Shown here in pieces: positions 59,819 through 64,000 of a stretch of DNA of 64,000 nt. Made by a program: the position numbers and the translations under genes. The stretch is taken from positions 919,072 to 983,071 of the forward strand of contig NZ_KE386495.1 in NCBI RefSeq assembly GCF_000427425.1. Direction: 5' to 3'. Source of the DNA: Caldanaerobius polysaccharolyticus DSM 13641. Lineage in GTDB: Bacteria > Bacillota > Thermoanaerobacteria > Thermoanaerobacterales > Caldanaerobiaceae. The notes under the pieces were generated by a model. The model was not told the DNA's origin, ran no database searches, and saw only the letters and a program-made list of their open reading frames with translations. Numbering within the stretch: the stretch's first letter is position 1; each line of letters begins with the position of its first letter.

Positions 59819-60998
59819 AGATCTGGGCTGGAAGATATTTTCGGTCATAATCGCGTTTTTTTTATGGATGTATGTCACTAGCACAGAAAATCCTATTATA
59901 ACATACGAGTTGTCTAATATTCCTGTCAACGTAAAAAACGAAAACATAATCCAGCAGGCGGGTTTGGTAGTTTTAGATAAAAAAGAGGAGAGGGTGGACG
60001 TAAAGGTAAAGGGGAGGAGAAACGATATTATAGCTTTAAATTCTTCTAGTATTATAGCGCAATTAGACATGAGCGAGTTTAAAGGAAGAGGATGGAATAA
60101 TTTCCCTGTAAATATAATAGGTTTGCCTGGGAGCATCCAGATTGTAAGCGTCCAGCCTAGTTCCATAAGGATGTATCTTGATACACTGGTAAAGCAGCAG
60201 GCTAAAGTGAGCATAAGGGTAACTGGAATTCCAAGAGAGGGGTATATAAATACGGACCCCATAGTAAGACCTGATGAGGTGTATGTAAAAGGCCCACAGA
60301 GTTTGGTTAAGAACATCGAGAGCGCCACTGCCCAAGTTAATATAAGCAATAAAAGAGATACCCTTAATCTGTCATTGCCGGTATTTCTGATAGATAAAAA
60401 CGGTAAAGAAGTTAAAAACGTTGAGTACAATCCTAAAATTGTAGATGTAACGGTTCCCATATATAAAAAGAAAGATGTGCCGATCAATGTAAATTTCACC
60501 AAGGGATTGCCTGATGATTTGCGGTTGGTTGATTACAGCGTTGATCCTCCTTACATAACTATTGCGGCAAGGGATGACATACTCAACAGGGTGAACAATT
60601 TGAACACCATGCCTTTGGATATATCTAAGTATACTAAAAGCGCTAAAGTCCAGGTTAGGTTGGATGTACCCGAGGGCGTAATCCTCGTCAATGAGAGCAA
60701 CAAAGTCACTGTTAATATGAATATTCAGAAGATTATGACCAAAGATTACGTAAAAAAGGGTATAATAGTGAGGAGTTCCGATGATGCTAAAGGCAGTGTC
60801 ACGACGCCCGAAGTGAGGCTGACTTTAAAAGGAACGGAGGGCGATCTAAACAGCATTAAGGATTCTGATATTACGGTGTATGTAGATATAACCGGGTTGA
60901 TGTCAGGAAAACATAAAGTGCCTATAAAGGTGGAAGTGCCGCAAAATATACAGGTGTTAAGCATAAGTCCGGATAAAGCGGATGTGAACGTGCAATGA
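59811..60998 (+). CDS. cdaR: CdaR (YbbR-domain regulator of CdaA)
   Basis: A 395-residue membrane-anchored protein: signal anchor GWKIFSVIIAFFLWMYVTST (residues 5-24) and four YbbR repeats outside the membrane, each with a PxxVxVxG-like strand such as VDVKVKGRRNDI, PDEVYVKGPQSLVKNI, and PEVRLTLKGTEGDL. It binds and regulates CdaA. ATG 59811 overlaps cdaA by 8 bases, the standard cdaA-cdaR pair. The usual third gene, glmM, is absent here; a terminator follows instead. Confidence 0.93.
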   Translation: MSKDLGWKIFSVIIAFFLWMYVTSTENPIITYELSNIPVNVKNENIIQQAGLVVLDKKEERVDVKVKGRRNDIIALNSSSIIAQLDMSEFKGRGWNNFPVNIIGLPGSIQIVSVQPSSIRMYLDTLVKQQAKVSIRVTGIPREGYINTDPIVRPDEVYVKGPQSLVKNIESATAQVNISNKRDTLNLSLPVFLIDKNGKEVKNVEYNPKIVDVTVPIYKKKDVPINVNFTKGLPDDLRLVDYSVDPPYITIAARDDILNRVNNLNTMPLDISKYTKSAKVQVRLDVPEGVILVNESNKVTVNMNIQKIMTKDYVKKGIIVRSSDDAKGSVTTPEVRLTLKGTEGDLNSIKDSDITVYVDITGLMSGKHKVPIKVEVPQNIQVLSISPDKADVNVQ

Positions 60999-61022
60999 GG
61001 TCTCAGCTGAGACCTCATTTTT
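60994..61022 (+). terminator. Intrinsic terminator after cdaR
   Basis: A 13-bp palindromic stem, AATGAGGTCTCAG / CTGAGACCTCATT, followed by TTTATT. It begins within the stop codon of cdaR. Confidence 0.9.
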
Positions 61023-61027
61023 ATTGC

Positions 61028-61056
61028 TTGAAATCCGGTTGAAAGAGGTGTATTAT
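61028..61056 (+). promoter_or_regulatory. Promoter of the ATPase-kor operon
   Basis: TTGAAA (61028-61033), 17-bp spacer, TATTAT (61051-61056); start near 61063. Confidence 0.6.
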
Positions 61057-61101
61057 ATTAGTAGCTGGTATTTATAGCAGGTACTAAATGGAGCGATGAG
61101 T

Positions 61102-61773
61102 ATGAAAGAGCTTTATATAGTAGTAGGCCATTACGGTTCAGGTAAGACAGAGCTGTCGCTGAATTATGCGCTTAAAGCGATAAAAGAAGGCAAAGGGCCC
61201 GTTAATTTGGTGGACCTGGATGTAGTAAACCCTTATTTCAGGGCGAGGGACTTCACTGAAAAGTTAAAAAATTTCGGCGTAAATATCATTAGTGCTGAAG
61301 ATCATTACAGAAATGCCGATATGCCAGCGATTTCGCCTCGAATTTTTGCATCGCTACAGGATGATAGGCTGACGATTTTTGATGTAGGCGGCGATGAGGC
61401 TGGAGCACTGGCTTTAGGGTACTTTTTCAATTATCTTTCCGCGATGACTTACGAGATGTGGTATGTGGTAAACGCTAACAGACCTATGACATCTACGGCA
61501 TTGAAGGCGTATGAATACCTCACAGGTATTGAGCGGGCGTCTAGGATTAAGGCGACCCATTTGGTGAACAATACCCATTTAATGGAGGAAACGTCGCCAG
61601 CAGACATAAAAAGAGGAGACATCCTGTGTCGTGAACTGTCTAAGTTAACGGGCTTGCCCATAAAATTCGTCGTAGGTAAAAAGGAAATATTAGAAGACGT
61701 AGAAGGGGTAGGTGGAGAAAAACTTTATATTGGCATTATTAATAGCTGGTTGAGAGGAGGAGGTAGCGAGTGA
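61102..61773 (+). CDS. P-loop ATPase of the kor operon
   Basis: A 223-residue soluble ATPase of unknown exact role. Walker A IVVGHYGSGKTELSLNYAL at residues 5-20, then NLVDLDVVNPYFRARDF (deviant switch I as in MinD/ParA-like proteins), IFDVGGDEAGALALGYF (Walker B) and ATHLVNNTHLMEETS. It is regularly found just before the four-subunit 2-oxoacid ferredoxin oxidoreductase genes in Clostridia, which points to a help in assembly or Fe-S/thiamine cofactor loading, unproven. ATG 61102 fits GGAG better than ATG 61096. Its stop overlaps korD. Confidence 0.78.
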   Translation: MKELYIVVGHYGSGKTELSLNYALKAIKEGKGPVNLVDLDVVNPYFRARDFTEKLKNFGVNIISAEDHYRNADMPAISPRIFASLQDDRLTIFDVGGDEAGALALGYFFNYLSAMTYEMWYVVNANRPMTSTALKAYEYLTGIERASRIKATHLVNNTHLMEETSPADIKRGDILCRELSKLTGLPIKFVVGKKEILEDVEGVGGEKLYIGIINSWLRGGGSE

Positions 61774-61985
61774 AAGGAAAGGTAACGTTTAAGCAGGATT
61801 TGTGTAAAGGCTGCGAGCTGTGCACCACGGTATGTCCTGTAAAAATTGTAAAGATGTCTGATAAATTAAATGCTAAAGGCTATCACCCTTCGACTGTTGA
61901 TGAGGCAGATATGCCTAAGTGCATTGGGTGTGCCTTTTGCGCCATGATATGTCCTGATTGTGCTATAGAGGTAGAAAGATTATGA
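61770..61985 (+). CDS. korD: KorD-like ferredoxin subunit of 2-oxoacid:ferredoxin oxidoreductase
   Basis: A 71-residue delta subunit with two 4Fe-4S motifs, CKGCELCTTVCPVKIV and CIGCAFCAMICPDCAIEV. It passes electrons from the thiamine-dependent beta subunit to free ferredoxin. GTG 61770 overlaps the ATPase stop by 4 bases; the SD lies at the end of that gene (GGAGGAGGTAGCGA). First of the korDABC set; the order is that of 2-oxoglutarate:ferredoxin oxidoreductases. Confidence 0.9.
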   Translation: MKGKVTFKQDLCKGCELCTTVCPVKIVKMSDKLNAKGYHPSTVDEADMPKCIGCAFCAMICPDCAIEVERL

Positions 61986-62003
61986 TTCTGGAGGTGATAC
62001 GAT

Positions 62004-63062
62004 ATGAAGGTATTGATGAAAGGCAATGAAGCGATGGCAGAGGCAGCTGTTATGAGTGGCTGCAGGTATTATTTTGGATACCCTATTACCCCTCAAAACG
62101 AGGTAACGGCTTATATGGCCAAAAGACTGCCAGAGGTCGGCGGCGTATTTTTGCAGGCAGAAAGCGAAGTTTCCGCTATAAACATGGTGTATGGGGCAGG
62201 AGGAGCCGGTGGTCGTGTCATGATATCCTCCAGCAGTCCAGGGATAAGCTTGATGCAGGAAGGTATATCTTATATAGCGGGTGCGGAAATACCGTGTGTC
62301 ATTGTCAATGTAATGCGAGGAGGACCCGGGCTGGGCAATATAACAGCAGCACAGTCTGATTACCTGCAGGCCACTAAAGGCGGAGGACATGGGGATTATC
62401 ACTTAATTGTTCTGGCACCTGCTTCTATTCAGGAAATCGCTGATATGATGAGCAAGGCCTTTGATCAGGCTGATAAGTACAGAAATCCGGTAATGGTGCT
62501 GATGGACGGTATTTTAGGGCAGATGATGGAACCTGTGGAGTTCAAGCAAAAGCCTTCTGACGATAACCTTTCAAGGTCCAAAGAATGGGCTACCACGGGA
62601 ATGGGCAATAGAGATAAGCCTAATCTCATCACATCGCTTTACATAGAGCCTGAAGCGCTGGAACGGCATAATTATCACCTGAAAGAGAAATACGAGAAGA
62701 TAAAGCAAAATGAGGTTATGTATGAAAGTTATAACACGGAAGGAGCAGACGTGGTTGTAGTAGCATATGGCATAACCTCCAGGATAGTGAAAACGGCTAT
62801 ATCCATGGCCTCAGGTGAAGGTATAAGGCTAGGGCTTCTGCGGCCTATAACGTTGTGGCCTTTTCCTTATAAGGCTTTTGAAAAATTAAACGGCGTTAAA
62901 GCATTGCTTACAGTAGAGATGAGCCTTGAACAGATGCACGAAGATGTTTTACTGGCAGCGACTGGTAGAATACCTGTTTACTTTCTAGGTAAACCTGGAG
63001 GAGTGGTGATTGAACCGGTGGAGATCGTAAATATGGCTAAATCAATTTTAGGGAGGTGTTAA
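62004..63062 (+). CDS. korA: 2-oxoacid:ferredoxin oxidoreductase alpha subunit (KorA)
   Basis: A 352-residue alpha subunit that binds the pyrimidine/CoA side of the enzyme converting 2-oxoglutarate (or another 2-oxoacid) plus CoA to the acyl-CoA, CO2 and reduced ferredoxin. GNEAMAEAAVMSGCRYYFGYPITPQNEV is the domain I signature (the PITP loop), followed by GAGGAGGRVMISSSSPGISLMQEG, RGGPGLGNITAAQSDYLQATKGGGHGD and, in domain II, VVVAYGITSRIVKTA with LRPITLWPFP. ATG 62004 has GGAGGTGAT upstream. The last codons overlap the region of korB's start. Substrate 2-oxoglutarate is inferred from the GOGAT context and PITP-type alpha. Confidence 0.92.
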   Translation: MKVLMKGNEAMAEAAVMSGCRYYFGYPITPQNEVTAYMAKRLPEVGGVFLQAESEVSAINMVYGAGGAGGRVMISSSSPGISLMQEGISYIAGAEIPCVIVNVMRGGPGLGNITAAQSDYLQATKGGGHGDYHLIVLAPASIQEIADMMSKAFDQADKYRNPVMVLMDGILGQMMEPVEFKQKPSDDNLSRSKEWATTGMGNRDKPNLITSLYIEPEALERHNYHLKEKYEKIKQNEVMYESYNTEGADVVVVAYGITSRIVKTAISMASGEGIRLGLLRPITLWPFPYKAFEKLNGVKALLTVEMSLEQMHEDVLLAATGRIPVYFLGKPGGVVIEPVEIVNMAKSILGRC

Positions 63063-63064
63063 AG

Positions 63065-63811
63065 TTGGCGGTTGTATTTCAAAAACCCAGGAGCATGACA
63101 GACAAACCAATGCACTATTGCCCAGGTTGTACCCACGGTATAGTGCATAGGCTTATTGGAGAAGTGATAGATGAATTGGGCATACAGAGAAAGGCCATTG
63201 GAGTAGCCTCCGTAGGATGTTCGGTTTTTATTTACGACTATATAAATTGCGACTTTCAGGAAGCTTCCCATGGAAGAGCTCCGGCTGTGGCTACGGGCAT
63301 AAAGAGAGTTATTCCCGATAGCGTGGTGTTCACTTATCAGGGGGATGGAGACCTGGCTGCCATCGGTACCGGTGAGATCGTCCATGCGGCGGCTAGAGGT
63401 GAGAGGATAACGGTCGTATACGTCAACAACGCGGTATACGGCATGACAGGTGGCCAGATGGCTCCGACCACTTTATTGGGCCAAAAAACCCTTACTACCC
63501 CTTATGGCAGAAATGCCGATGTAAACGGATACCCTATAAGGATATGCGAGATGCTTTCCACTCTTGACGGTGCAAAGTATATCGCCAGGGTTTCCGTCCA
63601 CGACATCAAACATATTAGGGTTGCGAAAAAAGCGATTAAAGAGGCCTTTGTAAACCAGATAAAAGGCATAGGATTTTCCCTTGTTGAGGTTTTGTCCACA
63701 TGCCCCACTAATTGGGGTTTGACGCCAATAGAATCCATTAAGTGGCTAGAACATAATCTTATACCTTATTATCCACTGAAGGTATTTAAATCGCCGGAGG
63801 TGGCGGATTAA
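63065..63811 (+). CDS. korB: 2-oxoacid:ferredoxin oxidoreductase beta subunit (KorB)
   Basis: The 248-residue thiamine-pyrophosphate subunit. [18 protein letters not shown] is the N-terminal motif, [16 protein letters not shown] the Fe-S-proximal Cys region, and the TPP/Mg motif is [20 protein letters not shown] (GDGD) completed by [19 protein letters not shown] (NN). TTG 63065 is preferred since GGGAGG is 8 bases before; an in-frame GTG at 63056 is inside the site. It overlaps korC by one base (TAATG). Confidence 0.93.
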   Translation: MAVVFQKPRSMTDKPMHYCPGCTHGIVHRLIGEVIDELGIQRKAIGVASVGCSVFIYDYINCDFQEASHGRAPAVATGIKRVIPDSVVFTYQGDGDLAAIGTGEIVHAAARGERITVVYVNNAVYGMTGGQMAPTTLLGQKTLTTPYGRNADVNGYPIRICEMLSTLDGAKYIARVSVHDIKHIRVAKKAIKEAFVNQIKGIGFSLVEVLSTCPTNWGLTPIESIKWLEHNLIPYYPLKVFKSPEVAD

Positions 63812-64000
63812 TGGAACAGAGGGTGATAATGGCAGGTTTTGGAGGGCAAGGCATAATGTCTATGGGGCAGCTTCTGGCCTATGCAGGAATGCTGGAAGGC
63901 AAAAAGGTCTCGTGGTTGCCTTCCTATGGTCCTGAGCAAAGAGGCGGCACAGCCAACTGCCACGTGGTTGTAACCGATGGCGATCCAGGCTCTCCTTTGG
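63811..64000 (+). CDS. korC: 2-oxoacid:ferredoxin oxidoreductase gamma subunit (KorC), 5' part
   Basis: The first 63 residues of the gamma subunit. [20 protein letters not shown] is the Gly-rich start of the gamma family, followed by [20 protein letters not shown], the second signature. ATG 63811 shares its A with the korB stop and has CCGGAGGTGG upstream. The gene continues beyond the window. Confidence 0.93.
   Translation, partial: MEQRVIMAGFGGQGIMSMGQLLAYAGMLEGKKVSWLPSYGPEQRGGTANCHVVVTDGDPGSPL

Noticed and set aside
1-64000. CRISPR arrays, phage modules, rRNA genes
   Set aside because: No regularly spaced direct repeats, integrase or structural phage genes, or rRNA sequence seen.

Overview
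The window looks like chromosome from a low-GC, spore-forming, probably thermophilic anaerobic Firmicute of the Thermoanaerobacterales / plant-polysaccharide-degrading Clostridia type. The pointers are GH10 xylanase and GH2 mannosidase genes with LplABC-type oligosaccharide uptake, S-layer-homology (SLH) repeats, a SpoVB-like flippase, an archaeal-style split glutamate synthase, 2-oxoacid:ferredoxin oxidoreductase, frequent GTG/TTG starts with strong Shine-Dalgarno (SD) sites, and sigma-A promoters with 17-bp spacers. The genus assignment is inference.

Layout. 1-2.8 kb: wall-polymer genes (LicC-like nucleotidyltransferase, TuaH-like glycosyltransferase, frameshifted CDP-glycerol glycerophosphotransferase). 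2.8-12.4 kb: glycan use (GH2 mannosidase, two permeases plus solute-binding lipoprotein, intracellular GH10 xylanase), followed by two decayed genes: an SLH xylanase that has lost its catalytic middle and a UROD-family gene with several internal deletions. 12.4-14.7 kb: self-regulated YtrA-type GntR/ABC operon and a 56-aa membrane protein. 14.7-21.2 kb: tRNA-Leu(CAA), aroC, polA, coaE, lytic transglycosylase, nicotinate phosphoribosyltransferase, tRNA-Leu(GAG). 21.3-25 kb: a SurA-like membrane protein diverging from a galactonate/KDG catabolic operon. 25.2-30.9 kb: kdpFABC plus a short KdpD, with kdpA carrying an in-frame TGA and kdpB a frameshift. 31-34.8 kb: a secreted protein of unknown function, a glycerophosphodiesterase that seems to start at ATA, and an ABC-2 exporter. 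34.8-39.3 kb: TPP riboswitch, thiSGHE, and a convergent HypE/ThiL-like kinase-fold gene with an ECF S component. 39.4-45.4 kb: a lipoprotein, SpoVB-like flippase and heterodimeric ABC exporter on the minus strand. 45.6-54.3 kb: citrate synthase, five-gene split GOGAT, glnA and an ANTAR regulator (ammonia assimilation). 54.4-57.3 kb: Memo-AMMECR1 fusion with its radical SAM partner and a UspA-like protein. 57.3-58.9 kb: an IS1182-like element inserted in a transcription terminator. 59-61 kb: cdaA-cdaR (c-di-AMP synthesis). 61-64 kb: a P-loop ATPase and korDAB plus the start of korC.

The genes join into a coherent physiology: citrate synthase and the Kor complex interconvert citrate and 2-oxoglutarate pools, GOGAT/GlnA use 2-oxoglutarate and ammonia, and c-di-AMP from CdaA may bear on the Kdp potassium system through the KdpD Usp domain.

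No clearly new multi-gene system was found. The most worthwhile leads are the chain of broken genes (tagB-like, xylanase, UROD, kdpA, kdpB), the ATA-started GDPD, ThiS with residues beyond its Gly-Gly, the glnA leader next to an ANTAR protein with a degenerate receiver, and the HypE-like/ECF pair beside the thiamine operon.
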